From Candidatus Buchananbacteria bacterium RIFCSPHIGHO2_02_FULL_56_16 (GTDB lineage: Bacteria > Patescibacteriota > Patescibacteriia > Buchananbacterales > UBA6539): a DNA stretch of 32,994 nucleotides. Location of the stretch: NCBI GenBank assembly GCA_001817495.1, contig MHIL01000006.1, positions 1 through 32,994 on the forward strand, given 5' to 3'. Shown here one piece after another: positions 1-8,848 of this stretch (position 1 is the first letter of the stretch; each line of letters begins with the position of its first letter). The translations under genes and the position numbers were made by a program. Below the pieces are notes generated by a model that did not search any database, had not been told where the DNA came from, and saw nothing but the letters and a program-made list of their open reading frames with translations.

Positions 1-451
1 GGCTTCTTCAAAGCTGATGGTCAGGCTGGCTTCGATGTCGGCGCCGACCCGAGTCCGGCCGCCGCTGCGCTGCCGCGACCGGCCAGCTTCGCCTCCGAAG
101 CGAGGCGAGCCGCCGCCAAACAGATCGCCGAACAGGTCGCCGACGTCGCCGAAGTCAAAGGAAAAATTCTGGCCGCCGCGGCCGCCGCCGAACGCCGAAG
201 CGAAGTCGTTGAAATCAAAGCCGGGCTGGCCATGGCCCTGCTCAAACGCCGGGCCGAACTGGTCATACTGCCGGCGTTTCTCGGGATTGCTCAAGACCTG
301 GTAGGCGGCGTTAATTTCTTTGAACTTCTGCTCGTCGCCGCCGTGCTTGTCCGGGTGGTGCTGGTGGGCAAGCTTGCGAAACGCCTGCTTGATTTCCGCC
401 GGCGACGCGGTCCGGCTCACCCCGAGGATTTCATAGTAATCTTTAGCCATA
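1..451 (-). CDS. dnaJ: Chaperone DnaJ, N-terminal part (truncated by window edge)
   Basis: Reverse-strand translation from the ATG at 451: [68 protein letters not shown]..., a J-domain with HPD motif followed by a G/F-rich region. Confidence 0.95.
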
Positions 452-622
452 GGATCGGTTTTGTATTGCTGGTTACTATTAACGGAAAGTAAAAAATCAA
501 AATGTAAAGTTACAAATCAAAGTTCAAAGCTTTAACCTCCCAGCTGTACCTTTGATTTTTGGTCTTTGATTTTTGATTTCTTGTCATTATTGGAAATATG
601 CTACGATGCAGGTAGGACTATT

Positions 623-2413
623 ATGCTCCGACTAAAACAATCACGTCACCTCCTGCCCAGCCTGCTGTTCACTGCAGTTTTCATCCTCTACACCGTTACC
701 GCGGCGCCGAGCATCTACCCGCGCGACAGCGCCGAACTGGTCGTCGCGGCCCACACGCTGGGCATCGCCCACCCGCCGGGCTACCCGCTCTACGTTCTGC
801 TCGGCAAACTCTTCGAGCTGCTGGCACCCTGGGGCAACGTCGCCTTTCAGCTCAACCTCTTCTCGGCGTTTACCGCCGCCGGGACGGTCACGCTGGTTTT
901 TCTGATTACTAAAATGGTAACCGGAAGCGTCGGTCCGGCGCTGGTTGCGGCAGTAACACTGGCCTTCAGCCGGCTCTTCTGGTTTTACTCGACTATTGCC
1001 GAAGTGTTCAGCTTGCACATTTTCTGGCTGCTGCTGATCGTCTGGCTGCTCCTGCGCTGGGAGCAACGCCGAATGAACGGCTCGACCGCCAATGGCTGGC
1101 TGTACCTGGCCGCGCTCCTCTTCGGGCTGGGCTTTGGTAACCATCATACCATACTTCTGATGCTGCCGGCGGTGCTCTACTTCATCTGGGCAACCAACCG
1201 GCGGATATTTTGGTCAACAACCGGGCTCAAAGCAATCATGCTGGCGCTCGGCGGCTTCGTCGGCATCTATGGCTTCGTCTACCTTCGCTCAAAGGCTGAT
1301 CCGTTCCTCGACTGGGGTAACCCGGAGACGTTCTCAAACCTGCTGGCGGTATTTTTCCGCCAAGAGTTCGGCACGTTCTCGCTCTCAAAAAACTTTGCCA
1401 GCGGCTTTGGCGTGCCAAACGCCGTCGCTCACGTTCAAAACTATTTCACCTCGCTCTATCGCCAATTCTTTAGCTGGGGCATCATCCTGGGCTTGGCCGG
1501 GCTGGTTTACTTTTTTAAAAAACGTCGGACGTTTAGCTGGTTGACAGCCCTCTCGTTTGCCGGCTTTGGTCCGCTCATGGTACTCCTCACCGGCGGCACC
1601 ATACTTGATGAAAACGTCCATTTCGTGGTTGAAAAATTCTACCTCGCCTCGTTTGTCATCTTTAGTCTCTGGATCGGCGGGGGCGTCTGGCTGCTCTTGA
1701 CGCTCCTCAAGCAACAAACGGCGCGCTGGCGCCAGCTCATGACGGTCGCGACTACCCTGCTCCTGGTTTCGCTGCCGCTGTACAGCCTGGCGGTGAACTG
1801 GTCGTCTAATGATCGACACGTCTATTTTCTTAACCACCGGTTCATCCAGGACATCCTGGCTTCGGTCGAGCCAAACGGCATCCTTATCACCCCGAACGAT
1901 TCAATCGTGTTCGGCGTCTGGTACTTCCAGCAGGTTCTGCAGCAGCGTCTCGATGTCACGGTGGTGCCAACCGTCGGCAATCAGGCGACGATTGATCAGT
2001 TCCGGTCGCGCCACGGCCGGCTCTTTACCGACCCGCCGACTGATAACGCGGTCTTTAACCAGCGGCTGTTCCCGGCCGGCTTTGACCGGACAGCCTTGAA
2101 CGCGTTCCTGCGCGAACTCATGCAGCGAAACATTGAGCACCGGCCCATCTACCTGCCGGTCGGCGACCCGACGATGACCGACCCGCTGGCCGAATTCCTG
2201 GTGCCCGGCGGCCTGGTCTTTCGGCTAACCACGCGGTACAACGATCCCGATCCCATACTGCTCAACCGGGCGCAAGAAATCCTCGAAACCTACCAGTACC
2301 TGAACGACCGGACGGTCAGCCCGCAAAACGATTTCTTGACGAATGAAATTCTGGCCCGCTACGCGCTGGCGACTTTGCTCATCGATCAACAAACCAAAAA
2401 TCTGACCAACTGA
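623..2413 (+). CDS. DUF2723-family multi-pass membrane protein (possible glycosyltransferase-like)
   Basis: ORF with many TM segments and N-terminal 'YPRDSAELVVAAHTLGIAHPPGYPLYVLLGKLF' typical of DUF2723; internal ATG at 623 is the more likely start. Confidence 0.85.
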   Translation: MLRLKQSRHLLPSLLFTAVFILYTVTAAPSIYPRDSAELVVAAHTLGIAHPPGYPLYVLLGKLFELLAPWGNVAFQLNLFSAFTAAGTVTLVFLITKMVTGSVGPALVAAVTLAFSRLFWFYSTIAEVFSLHIFWLLLIVWLLLRWEQRRMNGSTANGWLYLAALLFGLGFGNHHTILLMLPAVLYFIWATNRRIFWSTTGLKAIMLALGGFVGIYGFVYLRSKADPFLDWGNPETFSNLLAVFFRQEFGTFSLSKNFASGFGVPNAVAHVQNYFTSLYRQFFSWGIILGLAGLVYFFKKRRTFSWLTALSFAGFGPLMVLLTGGTILDENVHFVVEKFYLASFVIFSLWIGGGVWLLLTLLKQQTARWRQLMTVATTLLLVSLPLYSLAVNWSSNDRHVYFLNHRFIQDILASVEPNGILITPNDSIVFGVWYFQQVLQQRLDVTVVPTVGNQATIDQFRSRHGRLFTDPPTDNAVFNQRLFPAGFDRTALNAFLRELMQRNIEHRPIYLPVGDPTMTDPLAEFLVPGGLVFRLTTRYNDPDPILLNRAQEILETYQYLNDRTVSPQNDFLTNEILARYALATLLIDQQTKNLTN

Positions 2414-2420
2414 AGCTGCC

Positions 2421-2714
2421 CTACTGCCGGAACCCGATCTCGCTCTTTGGGCTCTCGGCTTCTTCGACCGAGCCGAAGGCCGACTCGTACTTACGCAGGC
2501 TCTCGTTCAACGCCTTGATGATGCGCTTGAGGTGGCCCGGGTTGGTCATCACCTTGGCGACGGTGCGGGCAGTCGGCGGAAAGAGGTTGACGAACGTCAT
2601 GAAGAACTCTTCCTTGGTGAAGCCGACGTTCATCATATTGGCGTACTCCCCGCCGGAAAACCCGTCGCGAATCTGAATCTGCTGGTTGTCCCGCGGAGCT
2701 GGTGGCTGATCCAT
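2421..2714 (-). CDS. DUF3467 family protein
   Basis: 97 aa; 'YANMMNVGFTKEEFFMTFVNLFPP...AKVMTNPGHLKRIIKALNESLRKYESAFG' matches the DUF3467 pattern. Confidence 0.75.
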   Translation of the reverse strand: MDQPPAPRDNQQIQIRDGFSGGEYANMMNVGFTKEEFFMTFVNLFPPTARTVAKVMTNPGHLKRIIKALNESLRKYESAFGSVEEAESPKSEIGFRQ

Positions 2715-2743
2715 AGTGGTAGCGCTTTAGAATTAAATAATTA

Positions 2744-2785
2744 ATGACGAGAGAGACGAGGCAGCACCTCGTCTCTGAACCGAAA
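2744..2785 (-). terminator. Hairpin downstream of dnaK
   Basis: GAGACGAGG-CAGCA-CCTCGTCTC inverted repeat just 3' of the dnaK stop. Confidence 0.5.
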
Positions 2786-2789
2786 AAAA

Positions 2790-4700
2790 CTATTTCTTCG
2801 GCTCGTCTTTTTTGTCTTTGCCGTCGTCTTCAACCTCACCCTCAACCACGTTGTCTTTGCTGTCGGCTGACGGCTGGTCACCGGCTGGCTGACCGGGCTG
2901 ACCCTGGCCGTACATCGCCGCGCCGATCTTTTGGGCCGCCTGGCTCAAGGCTTGAGTTTTTGTCTTAATTTCATTGAGGTTGTCGCCGTCTTTCACCTTT
3001 TTGAGCTCTTCGATGTTCGCTTCAATCTCGCTGCGGTCGGCCGCCGGGACTTTGTCGCCGGCGTCGCGCAAGGCTTTCTCGGTGGTGTAAATCAGCGTAT
3101 CGGCGAGGTTGCGCGTTTCAATCAGCTCTTTCTTCTGCCGGTCTTCGGCGGCGTGCGACTCGGCTTCTTTGCGCATTTTCTCCACTTCGTCTTTCGACAA
3201 ACCGGATGAGGCGGTAATGGTAATCTTCTGCTCGCGATTGGTGCCCTTGTCTTTGGCCGAAACGTTAAGGATGCCGTTGGCGTCCAGATCAAACGTCACC
3301 TCGATCTGAGGCATGCCGCGCGGCGCCGGCGGAATGCCGTCGAGCATGAACCGGCCGAGCGATTTGTTGTCAGCCGCCATCGGCCGCTCGCCCTGGAGGA
3401 CGTGAACTTCAACCGACGGCTGGCTGTCGGCCGCGGTGGAGAAAACCTGCGACTTGCTGGTCGGAATGGTGGTGTTGCGTTCAATCAGGGGCGTCATTAC
3501 CGCGCCCATCGTCTCGATGCCCAGGGTGAGCGGCGTCACGTCCAAGAGCAGCACGTCCTTGACGTCGCCCTGGAGCACGCCGGCCTGTACCGCCGCGCCG
3601 ACCGCGACCACCTCGTCGGGGTTGACCGAAATGTTTGGTTTGCGGCCGAAAAACTCCTCGACCTTCTTTTGGACCAGCGGCATCCGGGTCATTCCGCCGA
3701 CCATCACCACCTCTTCGATGTCTTTGGTTTCAAAACCGGCGTCCTTGAGCGCCTGGCGGCAGGGCTCGAGCGTGCGCAGGACTAAATCGCCGACCAACGA
3801 CTCGAGCTTGGCGCGGGTCAGCTTCATCACCAAGTGCTTGGGTCCGGCCGAGTCGCTGGTGATGAACGGCTGGTTGATCTCGGTTTCCTGGGCGCTCGAG
3901 AGCTCAATCTTGGCTTTCTCGGCCGCTTCTTTAATCCGCTGGAGCGCCAGCTTATCCTTGGCTAGGTCAATGCCGCTGTCTTTCCGAAACTCGCTGATAA
4001 TCCACTCGATCACCAGCTGATCGAAGTCGTCGCCGCCGAGGTGGGTGTCGCCGTTGGTCGCCTTGACCTCAACCGTGTCGGCCGCGACGTCGAGAATCGA
4101 GATGTCGAACGTGCCGCCGCCGAGGTCGTAGACCGCGATCTGCTGGCCCTTCTTCTGCTCGAAGCCGTAGGCGAGCGCGGCCGCGGTCGGCTCGTTGATA
4201 ATCCGTTTGACCTTAAGGCCGGCAATTTCGCCGGCGTCCTTGGTCGCCTGGCGCTGCGAGTCGTTGAAGTAGGCCGGCACGGTAATGACCGCCTCGTCGA
4301 TCTTTTCGCCCAATCGGGCTTCGGCGTCGGCCTTAAGCTTCTGCAAAATCATTGCCGAAATTTCCTGCGGGCTGTACTCCTTGCCGTTCATCGCGACCTT
4401 GACGCCGCCGTCCGACTTGACGATTTTGTACGGCATCAGCTTGACGTCGCGCTGAACTTCCGTGTCGTCCCAGCGCCGGCCGATCAAACGCTTGATCGAA
4501 AACAGCGTATTCTCGGGATTGGTAACCGCCTGGCGCTTGGCCAGCTGGCCGACCAGCCGCTCGCCGGATTTGTTAATCGCCACGATTGACGGCGTGGTCC
4601 GGCCGCCCTCGGCGTTCTCGAGCACCTTGGGCTCACCGCCCTCGATGATCGCCACCGCCGAGTTGGTGGTACCTAAGTCAATGCCTAAAATTTTTCCCAT
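2790..4700 (-). CDS. dnaK: Chaperone DnaK (Hsp70)
   Basis: [41 protein letters not shown]..., full-length Hsp70 with C-terminal EGEVEDD tail. Confidence 0.99.
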   Translation of the reverse strand: MGKILGIDLGTTNSAVAIIEGGEPKVLENAEGGRTTPSIVAINKSGERLVGQLAKRQAVTNPENTLFSIKRLIGRRWDDTEVQRDVKLMPYKIVKSDGGVKVAMNGKEYSPQEISAMILQKLKADAEARLGEKIDEAVITVPAYFNDSQRQATKDAGEIAGLKVKRIINEPTAAALAYGFEQKKGQQIAVYDLGGGTFDISILDVAADTVEVKATNGDTHLGGDDFDQLVIEWIISEFRKDSGIDLAKDKLALQRIKEAAEKAKIELSSAQETEINQPFITSDSAGPKHLVMKLTRAKLESLVGDLVLRTLEPCRQALKDAGFETKDIEEVVMVGGMTRMPLVQKKVEEFFGRKPNISVNPDEVVAVGAAVQAGVLQGDVKDVLLLDVTPLTLGIETMGAVMTPLIERNTTIPTSKSQVFSTAADSQPSVEVHVLQGERPMAADNKSLGRFMLDGIPPAPRGMPQIEVTFDLDANGILNVSAKDKGTNREQKITITASSGLSKDEVEKMRKEAESHAAEDRQKKELIETRNLADTLIYTTEKALRDAGDKVPAADRSEIEANIEELKKVKDGDNLNEIKTKTQALSQAAQKIGAAMYGQGQPGQPAGDQPSADSKDNVVEGEVEDDGKDKKDEPKK

Positions 4701-4757
4701 ATAATCGTTTTATTACCGGTTGGTTAATGATGTTTTAAACAAAGGATTGGTTTACCG

Positions 4758-4786
4758 TTTACAAAAAGGGAACAGGGTACTATGAT
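4758..4786 (+). promoter_or_regulatory. Sigma70-like promoter for the small ORF at 4829
   Basis: TTTACA-17 nt-TATGAT, followed by GAGAGGAGGG and a GTG start. Confidence 0.6.
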
Positions 4787-4828
4787 ACGGGTAACGGAAC
4801 AAAACAGCAGAGAGGAGGGATACGAACC

Positions 4829-5083
4829 GTGACGCTCGCCCCAGAGCAGTTTATCGCCGACTATGAAGCCCTCCAACGATCAGGGCTCGACTGCTGGTTC
4901 AACTACGTAGCTCTTTCGCCTCACCTCATTCCCCTCGCTGACCGCCGGAAGTTACTCGATCACGGTTGTTCGATCGCGGTGGCCAGTGCCGCCGAGGTTC
5001 AAGCCGCCCGTTCGGTTGGCTACCCCCACGACCGCGGTTTCATCGTCTATCCGCCCGGCGCTGCGCCCGACTGCTGGCCCTAA
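4829..5083 (+). CDS. Small orphan protein (84 aa)
   Basis: GTG start with good SD (gagaggaggg), promoter upstream, terminator CTGCTGG..CCAGCAG-T7 overlapping the stop. No recognised family. Confidence 0.6.
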   Translation: MTLAPEQFIADYEALQRSGLDCWFNYVALSPHLIPLADRRKLLDHGCSIAVASAAEVQAARSVGYPHDRGFIVYPPGAAPDCWP

Positions 5084-5101
5084 CCACCAGCAGTTTTTTT
5101 C
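5069..5101 (+). terminator. Intrinsic terminator
   Basis: CTGCTGG-loop-CCAGCAG followed by TTTTTTT. Confidence 0.75.
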
Positions 5102-5120
5102 TTGGCAAAGATCTAACGCA

Positions 5121-5231
5121 GTATCCTTCCCCTTACGTTAAGGGGAAGTTAGAAGGGGTTACGGCTTCGCTTGTCCCGTAACTCCCCCGCCAGCCTGATC
5201 GTGGTTCCCCCTCTTACCCTAAGAGGGGGGG
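5121..5231 (+). repeat. 111-nt dispersed structured repeat, copy 1
   Basis: Near-identical to 15669..15779; contains three hairpins (TTCCCCTTACGTTAAGGGGAA; GGGGTTACGG..CCGTAACTCCCC; CCCCCTCTTACCCTAAGAGGGGG). Confidence 0.9.
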
Positions 5232-5251
5232 CATTAGGTTAGTTTTCGGTA

Positions 5252-5686
5252 CTATCCTTTAGATTTGCCGGGACTAACCGTCACCTTCACGCTCTTGGCT
5301 TTGGACTCCGGCGCTTTGGGAATGGTGATCGTGAGCATGCCCTCGTGCGACTCGGCTTTCGCCGCGTCGGCGACGACGTGCGCCGGCAGCGCGACCGAGC
5401 GGAAAAAGCTGCCCGAGTGGACCTCCTTGCGGTAGTAGCTCTTCTCGTCGACCTCCGACTCGCGGCGCGCTTCACCCCTGATGGTCAGCACATCGTTTTC
5501 AATCAATACGTCAACATCCTTGGGATCAACGCCGGCCAGCGGCGAGGTGACGACCACGTGGGTCTTCGTTTCATAGACGTCAACGGCCGGAACAAAGCCC
5601 TGGCTCGACGTCTTCTGCCACTCTTCCATCGCCCGTTCCATCTCTTCAAACGGCTCAAAGAATGGCGTCCATCGAACTAGCTTCAT
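5252..5686 (-). CDS. Small heat-shock protein (Hsp20/alpha-crystallin)
   Basis: Alpha-crystallin domain: PAVDVYETKTHVVVTSPLAGVDPKDVDVLIENDVLTIRGEARRE...FRSVALPAHV...GMLTITIPKAPE. Confidence 0.95.
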   Translation of the reverse strand: MKLVRWTPFFEPFEEMERAMEEWQKTSSQGFVPAVDVYETKTHVVVTSPLAGVDPKDVDVLIENDVLTIRGEARRESEVDEKSYYRKEVHSGSFFRSVALPAHVVADAAKAESHEGMLTITIPKAPESKAKSVKVTVSPGKSKG

Positions 5687-5715
5687 AGTATGTTTCCTCT
5701 TATAAATAATTAAAG

Positions 5716-6207
5716 TTACTGGGCGACTTTTACCTTAGCCACCCGCAGCACCTTGCCGTGCAGCAGGTAGCCGGCCGCTGTTTCTTCAAAGATAATGTCG
5801 GGCGCGACGCCCGGCCGCGGCTCGTGCGCCACCGCTTCATGGTAGTCGGGGTTGAACGGCTCGCCGACGGTTTTCATCGTTTCGATGCCGGCACGCTTGA
5901 GCAGCTCGCCGAGCTGGTTTTTAATGTGCTCGAAGCCGACCACCCACTCGGCCGACCGGAGAGCCTCGGGCACGTGCTGCCAGGCAGTTTTCAAATTATC
6001 GTATACGGGCAAGAGCTCAACCAGCAGCCCGGCGGTAGCGAACTGGAACAACTCCGCCTGACGCTGCTCGGTCTCGCGCTTGAGGTTCAAGTAGTCGGCT
6101 TTCGCCCGCTTCCAGCCGTTCAGATACTCTTCGGCTTGCCGCTGGCTGACGGCCAGCGATTGCTGACAATCGTCGAGGCTGGGCTGTTGGTTAGTTTCTT
6201 CAGTCAT
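5716..6207 (-). CDS. grpE: Nucleotide exchange factor GrpE
   Basis: EEYLNGWKRAKADYLNLKRETEQRQ...LLPVYDNLKTA...GVEPFNPDYHEAV-like GrpE signature; position in hrcA-grpE-dnaK operon. Confidence 0.93.
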   Translation of the reverse strand: MTEETNQQPSLDDCQQSLAVSQRQAEEYLNGWKRAKADYLNLKRETEQRQAELFQFATAGLLVELLPVYDNLKTAWQHVPEALRSAEWVVGFEHIKNQLGELLKRAGIETMKTVGEPFNPDYHEAVAHEPRPGVAPDIIFEETAAGYLLHGKVLRVAKVKVAQ

Positions 6208-6212
6208 AAGCT

Positions 6213-6926
6213 TTAGCTACCACGAACTAAGGTCAGGCTGTAACGAATTAAACTCAAATTATTCTGGTAGTCCATCCGCATCGGCCCCAAGATGCCCAGC
6301 AGTCCTTCGCCGGTCTTGGTTTGGTACTTGGCGACGATGGCGCTGCAGTCGTGGCCGAACGGGTTGCGGTCGCCGATCATCACGTCAACCTGGTTGATAA
6401 CGGAAAAAATTTCATCAACCACGCGGTCGAGGTGGTCAATGACCTCGCTAAGATTTCGGACCAAGTCATGCTCAACGAACTCCGGCTGCGAGAACAGGTT
6501 GGATAGCCCGGTGTAGTAGAGGTTCGAGGCGGAAAAGCCGACGAAGACCGCGTTGTCCGCGAGATCCGCCACCGCTTTAGCCAGCGCCTTGAGCTGATCC
6601 GGCTCTCCGCGATCGGCGGCCGTAACCGCGGCGGTCAGCTGCCGTTCCTGGCTGCGGGAAACCGGCTCAGCCTGTAAAAAATGATCAACATAAAACTGGT
6701 AGCCCTTGGCGGTCGGTACCCGGCCGGCCGAGGTGTGCGGTTGCCGGAGGTAGCCGCTGGACTCGAGTTCAACCATTTCGTTGCGAATGGTGGCCGGGCT
6801 CAACTTAAAACGGCCGGTTTCGGCAATGAGCTGGGAGCCGACCGGCTGGGCCGTCCTGATGTAGTCGGTAACAATGGTCCGCAAGAGCGCTTGCTGACGG
6901 TCATTCATCATAAAATCAAAAATCAA
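6213..6926 (-). CDS. hrcA: Heat-inducible transcriptional repressor HrcA
   Basis: RQQALLRTIVTDYIRTAQPVGSQLIAETGRFKLSPATIRNEMVELESSGYLRQPHTSAGRVPTAKGYQFYVD is a diagnostic HrcA N-terminus. Confidence 0.96.
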   Translation of the reverse strand: MIFDFMMNDRQQALLRTIVTDYIRTAQPVGSQLIAETGRFKLSPATIRNEMVELESSGYLRQPHTSAGRVPTAKGYQFYVDHFLQAEPVSRSQERQLTAAVTAADRGEPDQLKALAKAVADLADNAVFVGFSASNLYYTGLSNLFSQPEFVEHDLVRNLSEVIDHLDRVVDEIFSVINQVDVMIGDRNPFGHDCSAIVAKYQTKTGEGLLGILGPMRMDYQNNLSLIRYSLTLVRGS

Positions 6927-6949
6927 AATGCAAAAATCAAAATTTTGGA

Positions 6950-6998
6950 GTCCCCACCTTTCTGTATTTTTTTTAGACAGTACAGAAAGATGGGGACG
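6950..6998. repeat. Long near-perfect hairpin in the heat-shock operon leader
   Basis: GTCCCCACCTTTCTGTA ... TACAGAAAGATGGGGAC, followed by T8 on the + strand; lies between CIRCE and hrcA. Confidence 0.8.
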
Positions 6999-7067
6999 TT
7001 TTTTTTAAATTAAGCCAAGATTAATGAATGAGTAGGTAGGAATCTTTGCTCCAATCCCTGTTAGGTA

Positions 7068-7094
7068 TTAGCACTCTCGATATTCGAGTGCTAA
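7068..7094. promoter_or_regulatory. CIRCE operator (HrcA binding site)
   Basis: TTAGCACTC-N9-GAGTGCTAA exact consensus. Confidence 0.98.
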
Positions 7095-7098
7095 TAGC

Positions 7099-7126
7099 AG
7101 TATAACAAAAGGATACATAGTGTCAA
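7099..7126 (-). promoter_or_regulatory. Heat-shock operon promoter
   Basis: Reverse strand TTGACA-16 nt-TATACT just upstream of CIRCE. Confidence 0.8.
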
Positions 7127-7469
7127 GAGGGTATGGCAAATGGCGAATCGCATATCGCTCATCGCTTGCTCAATTTGCCATTTGCGATTGGCAATGAGCT
7201 CGCAATAATATTCATAGCATTCGCCCGCCTGCCAACGCCTGAACAATGAAAAGTGAAGTTAATGGCGGGCAGGTATGGAATTCGTATTTTTCGTATCGCG
7301 TTAATAAAAAAGCAGCGCCCAAACTGGTGCGCTGCTGATTGGCGGACACCGTGCCATTCGTTCTTTCATTTTCAGAACATGGCTAGCATCGTCCACCAAA
7401 AAATTGAGAGGCGGCGGACAAGACCTAACTCGTCAAATAATTGACACTGACTAGCTCGTCTACCGCCTC

Positions 7470-7572
7470 TTTTTCGCTTCAACCCGCCGTCGTCACTGTG
7501 CTCACGCGAAGCGACTTTGGCGAGGTAAAAGAACAGGTTCCTGGCGGCAGGGCTAGAACTCCGCCGCCAGGA
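7470..7572. repeat. Inter-module conserved segment, copy 1
   Basis: GCTTCAACCCGCCGTCGTCACTGTGCTCACGCGAAGCGACTTTGGCGAGGTAAAAGAACAGGTTCCTGGCGGC..GCCGCCAGGAGG, almost identical at 7969..8067 and partial at 8426..8483. Confidence 0.9.
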
Positions 7573-7968
7573 GGGTGGACAGACGAGTGGTCGTCTTTAT
7601 AGACACCCGACCACTCGTCCACCCAAGGCGCATCGGGCTGGTCGTGCTAAAACACATCCACGTTGTCGCGCCTTTTCCGCAGTAGCCAATACCATCATCC
7701 CCGACTTGATCGGGGATCCAGCGCCGAAGCCTTGGCTATTCTGGAAAAGGCCCATTCACCGCAGTGAATGGGTAGGTGAAACAACAATACAATCGTCCCT
7801 TACTGAAGACACTACACCACTCGTTTCACCCAAAGAACATGAGGCAGACAAGAAAACAATCGTCGATACACGACACCCACACCTTCGTCTGCCAAGACTT
7901 GAGAGGCAGTGGACACCTCCATACACGTCAGATAACTGACACGAGGTCGTTCGTCTACCGCCTCCTTT

Positions 7969-8067
7969 TTGCTTCAACCCGCCGTCGTCACTGTGCTCAC
8001 GCGAAGCGACTTTGGCGAGGTAAAAGAACAGGTCCCTGGCGGCGAGGATAGAACTCCGCCGCCAGGA
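7969..8067. repeat. Inter-module conserved segment, copy 2
   Basis: See copy 1 at 7470..7572. Confidence 0.9.
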
Positions 8068-8848
8068 GGGTGGACACACGGTCGCTCGTCTTTATAGACA
8101 TCCGATCACTCGTCCACTTCAAGGCACACAGAAACTTTCGTGCTCAGACACATATCGACCATCGCGCCTTTTCCGCAACAGCCAACCACTGACGTAAGCC
8201 GCCCGGGAAAAGGCCCATTCATTGTGGTGAATGGGTGGGTGAAACACCAACGCACTCGTCTAGTTGAGACAAGGCAACGCTCGTTCCACCCCTAGAACAG
8301 GAGGCAGACAAAGCAACCATCGTCGCTACATGACATAGTTGCTGTCGTCTGCCAAAACTTGGGAGGCGGCGGACACTTACGGGGTCGTCAAATAGTTGAC
8401 ATTCCGCCAGTCGTCTACCGCCTCTTTTTTGCTGTAAGGTACAAGGATTTCCTGGCGGCGGGGTTAGAACTCCGCCGCCAGGAGGGTGGACACGTAGCTC
8501 GCCGTCACTTAAGACACCCCGAACATCGTCCACTCAAGACGCGCTCTATCGGTCTTGCTAAAAAGCACACAGGAAGTCTCGCGCCTTTTCTCGAAAAACG
8601 AGTAACCACTTATTGCCCGAGAAAAGGCGCTACGCAGGTATGCGTAACGCTGGCGAAAGACACCACGAGCTTCGTCAACTATGACACGGATAGTGTCGTC
8701 TTTCTACCAATCAAAAGGATTAAATAACGAAGAAAAGTGAGGAAGGAGGAACGAGTATCCCCTCCTCCCAATCAAGTGAGAAACACGTGAGATGTCGCGT
8801 CGAGACGCAGATAACCCCTCGTTTCTCTTACTTACTGAACAGCTGCGG

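Larger units (their letters stand above)
7312..8832. ncRNA. Array of 16 guide-like internal-loop hairpins (bridge-RNA/seekRNA-like candidate)
   Basis: Sixteen units (A-P) with outer stem / A-N9-TC / inner hairpin / A-N9-TC / outer stem. Starts at 7341, 7408, 7573, 7627, 7775, 7843, 7903, 8068, 8123, 8237, 8303, 8363, 8484, 8538, 8654, 8775. Transcribed strand not resolved. Confidence 0.85.

Noticed and set aside
7706-8727. Several ORFs called inside the array (e.g. 7706..7939 +, 7756..8079 -, 8219..8533 -, 8359..8727 +)
   Set aside because: Sequence is explained by repeated hairpin units; the ORFs cross stems and loops, lack SDs and resemble no family.
7341-8832. CRISPR array
   Set aside because: No constant direct repeats separated by uniform ~30-nt spacers and no cas genes; variable parts are paired 9-nt strands inside hairpins.
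7341-8832. Integron attC cassette array
   Set aside because: No RYYYAAC/GTTRRRY core sites, no cassette ORFs; the tyrosine recombinase is ~23 kb away.
7341-8832. H/ACA-type guide RNA (internal loop guide pockets plus ACA)
   Set aside because: The ACA lies 5' of each loop strand rather than as a 3' tail box, and the loops are symmetric 12+12 nt; only a loose architectural analogy.
7341-8832. Canonical IS621-type bridge RNA with a shared core dinucleotide in each loop
   Set aside because: Ends of left and right N9 segments do not consistently share a reverse-complementary core dinucleotide, and there are 16 loops rather than two.
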